NCBI GenBank assembly: GCA_023393635.1
Contig: JAEWKT010000038.1
Location: 1-42,603 of the forward strand
From: Pseudomonadota bacterium
Lineage (GTDB): Bacteria; Pseudomonadota; Gammaproteobacteria; Pseudomonadales; Moraxellaceae
Reading direction: 5' to 3'
DNA length: 42,603 nt
The first letter of the stretch is position 1; the number at the start of each line of letters is the position of its first letter. Of the stretch, positions 8,654-17,361 are shown piece after piece. The notes below the pieces were generated by a model. It saw only the letters and a program-made list of their open reading frames with translations, was not told the origin of the DNA and ran no database searches. A program made the translations under genes and the position numbers.

Positions 8654-10540
8654 GTGAGTCAATATACCGCTCAATCCTTGGAAGTATTGTCGGGTCTGGA
8701 TCCAGTACGCCGCCGTCCTGGCATGTACACCGATACTTCACGCCCCAATCATTTGGCGCAGGAAGTGATTGACAACGCTGTAGACGAAGCGCTTGCTGGC
8801 CATGCCAATGAAGTGAGCGTGACTGTGTATAAAGACGGATCGTTATCGGTGCAAGATAATGGCCGTGGCATGCCTGTGGATATTCATCCTGAATATGGCC
8901 AAAGCGGTATTGAAATTATTATGACCAAGCTGCATGCAGGCGGTAAATTTTCTACCGACAACTATCAGTTTTCTGGCGGTTTGCATGGCGTGGGTATTTC
9001 GGTGGTCAATGCGCTGTCGCTACGGGTCGAGGTAAGCGTCAAGCGTAATGGCAATTTGTATTCCATGCTGTTTGAGCAGGGCGAAGTAGTAGGCGGGTTA
9101 AATTTACAGGAAAAAGCGGTGCCCAAACGCCAAACAGGCACCACCGTTCATTTTTGGCCAGACAGCAAATATTTTGATCACCCAAAATTTGCTTTGCGCG
9201 CCTTAAAGCATGCCTTAAAAGCAAAAGCTGTATTAGCTGCGGGTCTAAAAGTTAATTTTTATGATGAAGACAGCGGTGAGCGCATTGTCTGGCAGTTTGA
9301 AAATGGCTTACTGGATTATTTAAAAGATGAACTGGATGGCCGCGAAACCTTGCCACTTGAGCCCTTTATGGCACAAGGCAGTATTGAGCGCGCGCATTGT
9401 GAGTTTGTGGTTTGCTGGAATCTTGAAAGTGGCGACAGCATTCAGGAAAGCTATGTCAATTTAATTCCCACAGCACAGGGCGGCACGCATGTGAATGGCT
9501 TGCGCTCAGGCATTGCGGATGCCTTGCGCGAGTTTTGCGAGCTGCGTAATCTGCTGCCACGCAATCTAAAACTGGCCAGCGACGATGTGTGGGACGGGGT
9601 AAACTTTATTTTGTCGCTAAAGCTGCAAGAGCCGCAGTTTTCAGGTCAAACCAAAGAACGCTTGTCCAGTCGTGAAGCCGCAGGTATTGTGCAAAATATC
9701 AGCAAAGATGCATTTTCATTATGGCTCAACCAAAACCCTGAGGTGGCAAGCCAACTGGCAGAACTGGCCATTGCACGGGCAGGCCGTCGCTTAAAAGCGG
9801 CCAAAAAAGTAGAGCGTAAGAAAATTGCTTCGGGTCCTGCCTTGCCTGGAAAGCTGGCCGATTGTGCAGGCAATACCCGTGAAGAAACTGAGCTATTTTT
9901 GGTGGAAGGGGATTCGGCAGGGGGCAGCGCCAAGCAAGCCCGCAATCGTAACTTTCAGGCCATCATGCCGTTGCGTGGTAAAATTTTAAATACCTGGGAA
10001 GTGTCATCCGATGAGGTGCTGGCTTCACAGGAAGTGCATGACATTGCCATTGCCATTGGGGTTGATCCAGGCAGTGATGATTTGTCTGAGCTACGCTATG
10101 GTAAAATTTGCATTCTGGCCGATGCCGACTCAGATGGTTTGCACATTGCGACCTTGTTATGCGCGCTGTTTGTGAAGCATTTTCCTGCTTTAGTGGAAGA
10201 AGGCCATTTGTTTGTGGCCATGCCGCCCCTGTATCGGATTGATGCAGGCAAGGAAGTTCACTATGCCTTAGATGATAGCGAACTTGAGCAAACCCTAAAG
10301 AAAATTAAAAGCCGCAGTGCGCCACAAATTACCCGCTTTAAAGGGCTGGGTGAAATGAACCCGCTGCAACTGCGCGAAACCACCATGGATCCAAATACCC
10401 GCCGTCTGGTACAGCTTGATTTGGATGACAGTCATCACACCACAGGTCTGCTGGACAAGTTGCTGGCCAAAAAACGTGCCGCTGACCGCAAAATCTGGCT
10501 GGAAGAAAAAGGCAATTTGGCAGATGTGGCTGCGTTATAA
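8654..10540 (+). CDS. parE: DNA topoisomerase IV subunit B
   Basis: ParE is the ATPase subunit of topoisomerase IV, which decatenates daughter chromosomes with ParC. The 628-residue length is typical. The GHKL ATPase domain shows EVIDNAVDEALAG, DNGRGMPVDIH and GGLHGVGISVVNALS; the QTK loop is FSGQTKERLSS; the TOPRIM domain begins ELFLVEGDSAGGSAKQA and continues ILADADSDGLHI with the Mg-binding acidic residues. The quinolone-determining stretch LRGKILNTWEVSSDEVLASQEVHD looks wild type. The start is GTG at 8654 with AGGA at 8640-8643, ten bases upstream. It sits downstream of yqiA and ends with a clear terminator. Confidence 0.97.
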   Translation: MSQYTAQSLEVLSGLDPVRRRPGMYTDTSRPNHLAQEVIDNAVDEALAGHANEVSVTVYKDGSLSVQDNGRGMPVDIHPEYGQSGIEIIMTKLHAGGKFSTDNYQFSGGLHGVGISVVNALSLRVEVSVKRNGNLYSMLFEQGEVVGGLNLQEKAVPKRQTGTTVHFWPDSKYFDHPKFALRALKHALKAKAVLAAGLKVNFYDEDSGERIVWQFENGLLDYLKDELDGRETLPLEPFMAQGSIERAHCEFVVCWNLESGDSIQESYVNLIPTAQGGTHVNGLRSGIADALREFCELRNLLPRNLKLASDDVWDGVNFILSLKLQEPQFSGQTKERLSSREAAGIVQNISKDAFSLWLNQNPEVASQLAELAIARAGRRLKAAKKVERKKIASGPALPGKLADCAGNTREETELFLVEGDSAGGSAKQARNRNFQAIMPLRGKILNTWEVSSDEVLASQEVHDIAIAIGVDPGSDDLSELRYGKICILADADSDGLHIATLLCALFVKHFPALVEEGHLFVAMPPLYRIDAGKEVHYALDDSELEQTLKKIKSRSAPQITRFKGLGEMNPLQLRETTMDPNTRRLVQLDLDDSHHTTGLLDKLLAKKRAADRKIWLEEKGNLADVAAL

Positions 10541-10599
10541 GCTTTAATTTCTTACTTTAGTCTGGTTGCCAATCTGGGCACTGGTCTGATCACTTAAAG

Positions 10600-10622
10600 C
10601 GCAGTTAACGACTGCGTTTTTT
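10600..10622 (+). terminator. Rho-independent terminator of parE
   Basis: The stem CGCAGT / ACTGCG (10600-10605 and 10611-10616) with loop TAACG is followed by six T (10617-10622). Flanking A and T bases allow the stem to extend outward by a few pairs. It lies 60 bp after the parE stop. Confidence 0.85.
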
Positions 10623-10756
10623 GTTGTCTGTATTTTTAAATTATGCTTACTTAAAAAATTGTGCTTATTAACATTATTTGATCACAGGACTTACAACGCT
10701 GAATAGGTCGCTTTCTTTTCTATGTGCTGCCGCTTGTTATAGTCTACTGTCCTTAC

Positions 10757-10795
10757 TGCTTATCTCGATTACTTATCCTGATTGCTTATCTTGGT
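10757..10795 (+). repeat. Three tandem 13-bp direct repeats
   Basis: TGCTTATCTCGAT (10757-10769), TACTTATCCTGAT (10770-10782) and TGCTTATCTTGGT (10783-10795) are contiguous imperfect repeats with the common core CTTATC. They lie about 310 bp upstream of hpf in an otherwise geneless stretch and could be iterated protein-binding sites or simple drift. Confidence 0.6.
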
Positions 10796-10929
10796 CAGGG
10801 AGTAAATTATCCAATATGGGTGTTTAAACTTAAAAATTCCTTAATCTTTGCATAAAAGATCAGATTATTTAAATAACGTTAGCTTGCCTGCGCTAATTTG
10901 TTTCAAATAGTGAAATTCGACTAAATACT

Positions 10930-11107
10930 ACTAGCTCCCTGCCACTTCCGTGCTATCTTCAAGGTGTTCTCATGAAAAAAAGAACAGGGTTTGGATAGTA
11001 CCGTTATCGCTTAAACCCTTGCCAACAGAGGATTTGAGCCAAATGGTCTAACCAAGGAATTCACTTCTTAAGCGAAGAAGTAAAATGCACGTGAGGAACC
11101 TCGAATT
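10930..11107 (+). promoter_or_regulatory. Candidate structured leader upstream of hpf
   Basis: The geneless 485 bp after the parE terminator contain, just before hpf, three successive inverted repeats: TGTTCT/AGAACA (10965-10970 with 10981-10986), AGGGTTT/AAACCCT (10986-10992 with 11013-11019, with GATA/TATC inside) and ACTTCTT/AAGAAGT (11063-11069 with 11075-11081, loop AAGCG). The last ends 11 bases before the GAGG ribosome binding site at 11092-11095. Together they suggest a structured 5' leader or a small RNA. No known riboswitch consensus was recognised. Confidence 0.4.
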
Positions 11108-11473
11108 ATGAATATTGAAGTCCGTACAGATAAGCATATTGAAAATACCGCCAAACTGGCTGATTACGTTCGCAGTCATTTGACACAAAAATTTAATCGC
11201 TATAGTGAAAAACTAACCCATATCGAGGTGCATTTTAGTGATGAAAACGCAGATAAAGGCGGAGACCGTGACAAACGCTGTGCCATTGAAGCACGTGCTG
11301 CGGGTTTAAAGCCAATTGGTGTCAGCCATAAAGCGGCCAATATTGATCTGGCCTTAGATGGGGCTATTGAAAAACTGCAGCATTCTTTTGAACATGCCTT
11401 TGCCAAGCAAAGCGGTTCCAAGCATGTGGCACGACCTGACTGGCAGGAACAGGAAGTTGCATTGCCTGAATAA
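11108..11473 (+). CDS. hpf: Ribosome hibernation promoting factor, short type
   Basis: HPF/YfiA proteins bind the decoding centre of the 30S subunit and drive formation of inactive 100S or 70S particles in stationary phase. This 121-residue protein is the short form: it has the beta-alpha-beta-beta-beta-alpha core with VRTDKHIENTAKLADYVRSHL, KLTHIEVHFSDEN and a C-terminal helix DLALDGAIEKLQHSF, but not the extra dimerisation domain of long HPF. The basic residues RDKRCAIEARAAG lie on the rRNA-facing strands. The ATG follows GTGAGGAA by about ten bases. Unlike in E. coli it is not next to rpoN; it is a single-gene unit between parE and an ankyrin-like gene, with a strong terminator and a long, possibly structured leader. 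Confidence 0.9.
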   Translation: MNIEVRTDKHIENTAKLADYVRSHLTQKFNRYSEKLTHIEVHFSDENADKGGDRDKRCAIEARAAGLKPIGVSHKAANIDLALDGAIEKLQHSFEHAFAKQSGSKHVARPDWQEQEVALPE

Positions 11474-11482
11474 ATGCCACAC

Positions 11483-11511
11483 AAGCCCGACAAATAATGT
11501 CGGGCTTTTTT
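11483..11511 (+). terminator. Rho-independent terminator of hpf
   Basis: A perfect 10-bp stem AAGCCCGACA / TGTCGGGCTT (11483-11492, 11498-11507) with loop AATAA is followed by a T run to 11511, ten bases after the hpf stop codon. Confidence 0.93.
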
Positions 11512-11566
11512 GTAAGAATCCCCATAGCCTGCTAAGCTGTAGCAAATAATTTTTAGATGATCACTC

Positions 11567-12109
11567 ATGTTAAATCCACAGCAAACTGCACTATTACAAG
11601 CAATAGATGAACTGGACGTTGCTCAGGTACAACAGCTATTACAAGAAACCAGTCCCAACTTTATTGACGATCAGGCAGGACCACCTATTTCCAAGTTGTG
11701 TGACCAACTGTTTAACTGGTGGGAAAATATTTGTGACGCCTATGAAGCCAATCACCCCTTAAGCGAACAGGAAAAACAGGCGCAACTACAGCCTTATCTG
11801 GATATTCTGCATGCATTGATTGCAGCAGATGCCAACCTGCACTTGTGGGACAGTGAAGAGTTGTACGGCCCGCTATGGGATGCTGCCAGCGCTGCCTGTG
11901 TGCCTGTGGTAAAGATATTGCTGGATCATAAAGTTGATCCAAATACGCGTGATGATGAAGGTCTGACTATCCTGTCCTCCATTAGCGACTTATTTTTCGA
12001 TCGTGATTTTGACCAGATTGACTGGGCTGATGCCTTGCCAGAAGAGCGTGCCACGCTGGAATTATTGCGTGCCAATGGCGCAAAAATGAGCAAAGAACTG
12101 GCCAGTTAA
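11567..12109 (+). CDS. Ankyrin-repeat-like protein
   Basis: This 180-residue acidic, soluble protein has ankyrin-like helix pairs: LLQAIDELDVAQVQQLLQE at the N-terminus, then LHALIAADANLHLWD, GPLWDAASAACVPVVKILLDHKVDPNTRDDEGLTIL and a final TLELLRANGAKM. The D-P-N-x-R-D-D-E-G-L-T-x-L segment is a near-canonical ankyrin turn. There is no signal peptide or catalytic domain, so it is probably an intracellular protein-protein interaction module. It is located between the hpf terminator and parC and is followed by parC after 68 bp, so it may be co-transcribed with parC. No recognisable family name beyond the repeat; the weakest part is the start, which lacks a strong ribosome binding site. Confidence 0.75.
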   Translation: MLNPQQTALLQAIDELDVAQVQQLLQETSPNFIDDQAGPPISKLCDQLFNWWENICDAYEANHPLSEQEKQAQLQPYLDILHALIAADANLHLWDSEELYGPLWDAASAACVPVVKILLDHKVDPNTRDDEGLTILSSISDLFFDRDFDQIDWADALPEERATLELLRANGAKMSKELAS

Positions 12110-12177
12110 CTGTCAGTAGTTGCTGCAAAAACCTTGTTAAACATCAACATTATTTCAATCTTGATTTTAAATAAATT

Positions 12178-14409
12178 ATGACCACTTTTGTGCAAAATGC
12201 CACTGAAAACCGTTCGGTGGCCGAGTTTACCGAGCAAGCTTATTTAAACTATGCCATGTACGTGATTATGGATCGTGCATTGCCGCATATTAGTGATGGC
12301 TTAAAGCCCGTGCAGCGGCGTATTGTCTATGCCATGAGCGAGCTTGGGCTTAAAAATAGCGGTAAGCCAAAGAAATCGGCACGTACTGTGGGCGATGTAC
12401 TGGGCAAATATCATCCGCATGGCGATATTGCCTGTTATGAAGCCATGGTGCTAATGGCACAGCCGTTTAGCTATCGTTATCCTCTGGTGTCAGGTCAGGG
12501 TAACTGGGGCTCACCAGACGATCCAAAATCTTTTGCCGCCATGCGCTATACCGAAGCCAAACTGTCGGCTTATAGTGAGGTGTTGCTGGGTGAACTTGGG
12601 CAAGGTACGGTTGACTGGCAGGATAACTTTGATGGCACTTTAAAAGAACCTGTCACGTTGCCTGCGCGCCTGCCCAATATTTTGCTCAATGGCACCACAG
12701 GTATTGCCGTTGGCATGGCAACTGATATTCCACCGCACAACTTGCGCGAAGTGGTAAAGGGCACCATTGCACTGCTTAAAAACCCCGAATTAACCGATAA
12801 AAAACTGGCCAGCTTTATTCCAGCACCAGATTTGCCCACGCAAGCTGAGATTATTTCCAGCCCTGAAGAATTGCTTAAGTTACAAAGCACAGGGCGCGGC
12901 AGCTATCGTATGCGCGCTATTTATCATGTTGATAAAGGCGAAATTGTGATTACTGCGCTGCCTTATCAGGTATCGGGCAATAAAATATTAACCCAGATTG
13001 CCGATCAGATGCAGGCCAAAAAACTGCCGCTGATCACCGATTTGCGTGATGAGTCGGATCATGAAAACCCAACCCGCCTAGTGATTGAGTTACGTTCTAA
13101 TCGCGTGGATGCCGATGCTGTGATGAGCCATTTGTTTGCTACCACTGAGCTTGAAAGCAGCTACCGCGTTAACATGAATATGATTGGCGCGGATGGCCGT
13201 CCACAGGTCAAGTCCATTCGACAAATCCTGCTGGAATGGCTGGAGATTCGTCAGGCCACAGTCAAGCGTCGTTTAAGTTATCAGTTAGACAAGATAGATC
13301 GTCGCTTACATATTCTGGCAGGGCTTTTAATTGCCTATCTTGATATTGATACCGTGATTAAAATTATTCGGGAAGAAGACAAGCCCAAACCTGTACTGAT
13401 GCAGCATTTTGGGATTGATGAAATTCAGGCCGAAGCGATTTTAGAGCTGAAATTACGTCATTTGGCGCGGCTTGAAGAAATGGAAATTCGCAAGGAGCAG
13501 GATGAGCTGGCTGCACAGGCTGCCAAATTACGTGATCAGCTTAACAATCCAGAATCCTTGAGAAATTTAATCATTGATGAGCTACAAGCCGATGCCAAGC
13601 TGCATGGCGATGAGCGTCGCTCGCCTGTGGTACAACGGGCTGAGGCCACCGCGCTTAAAGAAAGTGACTTGATTCCTGCTGAAGCAATTACCGTGGTGCT
13701 GTCGCAGGCAGGCTGGATTCGTGCTGCCAAGGGCGATATTGATGCCGCCAATTTAAATTACCGTGCAGGCGATGAATATCTGGCGCACTATGCAGGCAAG
13801 TCTAATCAGCGCGTATTTATTTTGGATAACACTGGCCGTAGCTACGCGGTTGCAGCCAGTAGCCTGCCATCAGCACGCAGCCTGGGAGAGCCATTAACCA
13901 CCAAATTAAATCCACCTGCGGGTAGCCGTTTTGTTGATTTAATCATGGGCGATGAGCAGCAGAAAATCGTGCTGGCCAGTACGCAGGGCTATGGCTTTGT
14001 CAGTAATGTAGGAAATCTCGATACCAATGCCAAAGCGGGTAAAACACTGGTTAATTTAAGTGAAGGCAGTGAATTGTTGCCGCTTATTGCAGTGCCAGAG
14101 CAGGCTGAACAATTGGCAGTGTTGTCATCCAGTGGTCGCTTACTGATTTTTGCTTTAAATGATTTGCCTATCATGAGCAAAGGCAAAGGCAACAAGCTGA
14201 TGGCTTTGGAGAAAAACGAGCAGATTCAGGCCATGGTTGCCCTAAATGCCCAGAGTGTTTTGTCCGTTGAAGCAGGCGCACGCACGTTGAGCATTAAAGG
14301 CAATGATTTAAGCCATTATGTGAGTAAACGTGGCTTGCGCGGTCATTTATTGCCACGTGGCTATCAGAAAGTATCCAGTATGCGTACTATTTGGCCAATG
14401 GATGCGTGA
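12178..14409 (+). CDS. parC: DNA topoisomerase IV subunit A
   Basis: ParC is the DNA-cleaving subunit of topoisomerase IV. The 743-residue protein has the winged-helix and tower domains with QRRIVYAMSELGL, RTVGDVLGKYHPHGD and the active-site Tyr in FAAMRYTEAKLS, followed by a long coiled-coil and the beta-pinwheel C-terminal domain from about residue 490. In the quinolone-resistance-determining region the residue equal to E. coli Ser80 (Acinetobacter Ser84) is Ile84, codon ATT at 12427-12429; Glu88 is unchanged. This Ile is a classical resistance substitution. The start ATG has no visible Shine-Dalgarno. parE lies about 1.6 kb upstream rather than adjacent. Confidence 0.97.
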   Translation: MTTFVQNATENRSVAEFTEQAYLNYAMYVIMDRALPHISDGLKPVQRRIVYAMSELGLKNSGKPKKSARTVGDVLGKYHPHGDIACYEAMVLMAQPFSYRYPLVSGQGNWGSPDDPKSFAAMRYTEAKLSAYSEVLLGELGQGTVDWQDNFDGTLKEPVTLPARLPNILLNGTTGIAVGMATDIPPHNLREVVKGTIALLKNPELTDKKLASFIPAPDLPTQAEIISSPEELLKLQSTGRGSYRMRAIYHVDKGEIVITALPYQVSGNKILTQIADQMQAKKLPLITDLRDESDHENPTRLVIELRSNRVDADAVMSHLFATTELESSYRVNMNMIGADGRPQVKSIRQILLEWLEIRQATVKRRLSYQLDKIDRRLHILAGLLIAYLDIDTVIKIIREEDKPKPVLMQHFGIDEIQAEAILELKLRHLARLEEMEIRKEQDELAAQAAKLRDQLNNPESLRNLIIDELQADAKLHGDERRSPVVQRAEATALKESDLIPAEAITVVLSQAGWIRAAKGDIDAANLNYRAGDEYLAHYAGKSNQRVFILDNTGRSYAVAASSLPSARSLGEPLTTKLNPPAGSRFVDLIMGDEQQKIVLASTQGYGFVSNVGNLDTNAKAGKTLVNLSEGSELLPLIAVPEQAEQLAVLSSSGRLLIFALNDLPIMSKGKGNKLMALEKNEQIQAMVALNAQSVLSVEAGARTLSIKGNDLSHYVSKRGLRGHLLPRGYQKVSSMRTIWPMDA

Positions 14410-14473
14410 AAATGCGAGTAAACTTACAATATTAATAGTATCTTAAGCAGCTTAAGGTTGGCCAAAACAATTC

Positions 14474-14531
14474 TTGACTATTACGCGGGAAATTGGTTTA
14501 ACCCTATCTAGATAACTTATGTTAACGTAAG
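14474..14531 (+). promoter_or_regulatory. Candidate fadD promoter and operator
   Basis: TTGACT at 14474-14479 and TTTAAC at 14497-14502 are spaced by 17 bp and form a plausible sigma-70 promoter. A 16-bp near-perfect palindrome, CTTATGTTAACGTAAG (14516-14531), lies at about +7 and is well placed for a repressor. A second palindrome, CTTAAGCAGCTTAAG, is at about 14443-14457. It does not match the PsrA or E. coli FadR consensus as I know them. Confidence 0.45.
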
Positions 14532-14574
14532 TCCAAGTGACGGGTATTTGAATTAAACAGGAGCGATGTTCAAG

Positions 14575-16254
14575 ATGGATCATATTTGGTATAAAACCTA
14601 CAAAACATCAGGGATTCCAGAGCAAATTGCAATGCCAGCGGATAGCACATCGCTGATTGATATTTTTGAGCGCAATTTTCAGAAATTTGGCTCACGTGAT
14701 GCATTTATCTGCATGGATAAAGCAATGAGCTTTGCTGAGCTAGATACTGCCAGTCGTCAGTTTGCAGCCTATTTACAATCCTTGGGGCTAGCCAAAGGCG
14801 CGCGCATTGCTGTGATGATGCCTAACGTATTGCAATATCCAATTGCTGCGATTGGTATTTTACGTGCAGGTTATGTGCTGGTTAACGTAAATCCACTGTA
14901 TACAGCGCGTGAACTTGAGCATCAGTTAAAAGACTCAGGCACAGAGATGCTGATTATTTTAGAAAACTTTGCCAGTGTTTTTCAGGAAGTTCGCAAAAAT
15001 ACGCCTGTTAAACATGTACTGGTGACTGGTGTGGGTGATTTGCTGGGTACCGTCAAAGGCTTAATTGTCAATATGGTGCTGCGTCATGTGCGTAAACAAG
15101 TGCCAGCGTGGAGTCTTCCTGGTCATACACCATTTAAACAAGCGTTAAATAAGTTTAATGCCAATAAATACAAGCGCCCGAACATGTCACTTGATGACAC
15201 GGCAGTACTGCAATATACAGGTGGTACCACTGGGGTATCTAAAGGTGCTGAGCTTACGCATAAAAACCTGGTAGCTAATTTATTACAGGTTGATGCGCTA
15301 TTCCAAAGTGCATTTGATGAAGGCACGGCAAACGCTAGCGACACTGACAATATTTTATGTGCGCTACCGTTGTACCACATCTTTGCTTTCATGGTGTGTG
15401 CCATGTTTGGTATGTACAAAGGCTCAACCAATATTTTAGTCCCTAACCCACGTGATATTCCTGGCCTGGTTAAAGAATTAGAAAAATATCCACCGTCTTT
15501 CTTCCCTGCGGTAAATACCTTATTTAATGCACTGGTTAATAATGCTGAATTCCAGAAGCTAAACTTTAGTAAATTAAAAGTAGCAATGGGTGGTGGTATG
15601 GCTGTGTTGCCATCCACAGCAGAAGCATGGCAACGTATTACTGGTCGCCCCATTGTAGAAGGTTATGGTTTATCTGAAACTTCTCCAGTGGCCACTGCAA
15701 ACCCGCCATCTATTACCAAGTATACGGGTACTATTGGAATTCCATTGCCATCAACTGTGGTTGCTATTTTGGATGATGATGGCAAGCATATGGCGATTGG
15801 TGAGCAGGGTGAAATTTCTATTTCTGGCCCTCAAGTCATGAAAGGTTACTGGCAGCGTGATGAAGAAACTGCCAAGGTCATGACCGCAGATGGTTATTTC
15901 CGCACAGGTGACATTGGCGTGATGGATGAAAACGGCTACGTTAAAATTGTAGACCGTAAAAAAGACATGATCCTGGTCTCTGGCTTTAACGTGTATCCAA
16001 GTGAAATTGAAGAAGTAGTGACTCACCATCCAAAAGTACTTGAAGCGGCTGCGATTGGCGTTCCTAATGAAAAAAGTGGTGAAGTGCCTAAGCTGTTTAT
16101 CGTTAAAAAAGATCCAAGCTTAACGGCGGAAGAAATTTTGGCTTACACCAAGAAAAACTTAACGGGTTATAAGCAACCTAAATACGTTGAGTTTATGGAC
16201 GAGTTGCCAAAATCTAACGTGGGTAAAATCTTACGTAAAGATTTGCGTAAGTAA
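14575..16254 (+). CDS. fadD: Long-chain fatty acid-CoA ligase
   Basis: FadD activates fatty acids to acyl-CoA with ATP for beta-oxidation, at the inner face of the cytoplasmic membrane. The 559-residue protein has the AMP-binding P-loop YTGGTTGVSKGAEL at about residue 215, the GYGLSETSP motif, the core GYFRTGDIG and the fatty-acyl-CoA-synthetase signature DRKKDMILVSGFNVYPSEIE, then the catalytic Lys region SNVGKILRKDLR at the C-terminus. The frame also has an ATG at 14566, but AGGAG (14559-14563) is only two bases from it and eleven from the ATG at 14575, and known FadD proteins of relatives start M-[ED]-[KH]-I-W, so 14575 is chosen. It is a single-gene unit with a terminator. Confidence 0.95.
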   Translation: MDHIWYKTYKTSGIPEQIAMPADSTSLIDIFERNFQKFGSRDAFICMDKAMSFAELDTASRQFAAYLQSLGLAKGARIAVMMPNVLQYPIAAIGILRAGYVLVNVNPLYTARELEHQLKDSGTEMLIILENFASVFQEVRKNTPVKHVLVTGVGDLLGTVKGLIVNMVLRHVRKQVPAWSLPGHTPFKQALNKFNANKYKRPNMSLDDTAVLQYTGGTTGVSKGAELTHKNLVANLLQVDALFQSAFDEGTANASDTDNILCALPLYHIFAFMVCAMFGMYKGSTNILVPNPRDIPGLVKELEKYPPSFFPAVNTLFNALVNNAEFQKLNFSKLKVAMGGGMAVLPSTAEAWQRITGRPIVEGYGLSETSPVATANPPSITKYTGTIGIPLPSTVVAILDDDGKHMAIGEQGEISISGPQVMKGYWQRDEETAKVMTADGYFRTGDIGVMDENGYVKIVDRKKDMILVSGFNVYPSEIEEVVTHHPKVLEAAAIGVPNEKSGEVPKLFIVKKDPSLTAEEILAYTKKNLTGYKQPKYVEFMDELPKSNVGKILRKDLRK

Positions 16255-16265
16255 TGGTTTGAGTC

Positions 16266-16297
16266 AAAAAAGACAGTCCATATGGGCTGTTTTTTTT
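16266..16297. terminator. Bidirectional terminator after fadD
   Basis: The stem ACAGTCC / GGGCTGT (16273-16279, 16284-16290, one G-T pair) with loop ATAT has a run of eight or nine T on its right and six A on its left (16266-16271). It can therefore terminate fadD on the plus strand and the convergent small membrane protein gene on the minus strand. Confidence 0.88.
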
Positions 16298-16343
16298 AGT
16301 CAAATTTTATTGCTAAAGTGCTTTGGTATAAGTTGTTAAAGGA

Positions 16344-16745
16344 CTAGGCTTTATTTAAGGCCTTAAGCACATTGAGTAAATAAGGCCGTGATAGATAAAA
16401 AATAGCCGTAAAAATTAGCAATGCGGCAAATTGTAATACAAAGCGTGCGTGATGAAATTGCATGTGGTGACTTAAAAAATTGTCCGCCAGACAATACAGT
16501 AAAATAAGCGGTATTAAGATGACGAGAGAGCGTTGATACACACTGGCAGCCAGTAAAAACACCAGCGCGGCAATAAATGTGGTGGCCATTGAATAGAAAT
16601 TTTGATTAGCCGCAATTAAGCTAATAAACACTGCCATCACGAAAGCCATGATAAAGGTCATTTGATTGAGGCGTTTTTGCTGAATTTTACTTTTCACCAA
16701 TGCCTGTTCAAGTAAAGGATCCTGCGATGAAGAAGAAGCGTTCAT
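16344..16745 (-). CDS. Small integral membrane protein, unknown function
   Basis: With the ATG at 16745 this is a 133-residue protein; a longer TTG start at 16781 is less likely because the ATG has an AGG element about eight bases upstream. An N-terminal soluble stretch rich in Ser and Gln (MNASSSSQDPLLEQALVKSKIQQKR) is followed by four hydrophobic segments (about residues 30-50, 54-72, 75-90 and 105-122). No family was recognised. It stands alone between the convergent fadD and the divergent MAPEG gene. The arrangement of a short cytoplasmic helix plus four membrane helices gives no specific function. Confidence 0.7.
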   Translation of the reverse strand: MNASSSSQDPLLEQALVKSKIQQKRLNQMTFIMAFVMAVFISLIAANQNFYSMATTFIAALVFLLAASVYQRSLVILIPLILLYCLADNFLSHHMQFHHARFVLQFAALLIFTAIFYLSRPYLLNVLKALNKA

Positions 16746-16866
16746 AAATTGACCTAAGCAATAATTAAAACAGGTGAACAAAATAAAGTAATTGTATAAA
16801 AAATCACATCATTATAGAAATTCTTATGGTATGGTTGGCCTGTTTTTTCAAAATTAAATAAAGTCA

Positions 16867-17262
16867 ATGAATTCCTTACATGCTGTGATGTATATCATTT
16901 TGGCAGCCTGCTTGTTGCCTTATGTTTTTACCACGATTGCCAAATTTAGCAGTGGTTATACCTTGCGTGATAATCGAAATCCACGTGAATTCTTGGCCAA
17001 AACCACTGGAATTGCTGCAAGAGCCAATGCAGTACAGCAAAATAGCTTTGAAAGCTTACCCTTTTTTTTAGTCAGTATGTTAATGGCAGAGTATCTTGTC
17101 ATGCCTTCAGTGTTGATGATTTATCTGGGTGTGGCTTATCTGGTTCTGCGACTATTGTATGGCTGTGCTTATCTGGCCAATTTGGCAACATTACGCAGTA
17201 TTTTATGGCTGTTATCCATGGCTTGCCCTACGTTATTGTTATTGCTTTCTGTTCGAATTTAA
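16867..17262 (+). CDS. MAPEG family membrane protein
   Basis: This 131-residue protein with four membrane helices belongs to the MAPEG family (membrane-associated proteins in eicosanoid and glutathione metabolism). Visible blocks are the N-terminal helix followed by YTLRDNRNPREFL, and the conserved A-R-A-N-A-V-Q-Q-N-S-F-E-S-L-P-F-F segment after helix 1, which in family members lines the glutathione site; a C-terminal LRLLYGCAYLANLATLRSILW stretch is also typical. Bacterial members are inner-membrane proteins that may have glutathione transferase or peroxidase activity, but function is rarely tested. Followed by ppa after 99 bp with its own promoter-like -10. Confidence 0.88.
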   Translation: MNSLHAVMYIILAACLLPYVFTTIAKFSSGYTLRDNRNPREFLAKTTGIAARANAVQQNSFESLPFFLVSMLMAEYLVMPSVLMIYLGVAYLVLRLLYGCAYLANLATLRSILWLLSMACPTLLLLLSVRI

Positions 17263-17312
17263 TTGTATTAAATTAAAATTTGCAAATTTTCGCTGTGTGA
17301 GCCAACAGTCGT

Positions 17313-17318
17313 TATAAT
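17313..17318 (+). promoter_or_regulatory. Candidate -10 element of the ppa promoter
   Basis: A perfect TATAAT box lies 44 bp upstream of the ppa ATG in an otherwise geneless gap. No good -35 could be found at 16-18 bp spacing, so the assignment rests on the -10 alone. An AT-rich 16-bp palindrome (AAAATTT-GC-AAATTTT, 17275-17290) lies just upstream. Confidence 0.45.
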
Positions 17319-17361
17319 ACAGCACGTTTTTCAAACCTTCATTTTGCAATAGAGTGACCGT

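Noticed and set aside
15123..15653. Open frame of 176 codons on the minus strand within fadD
   Set aside because: fadD is strongly conserved across this stretch and the antisense product has no domain pattern or ribosome binding site.
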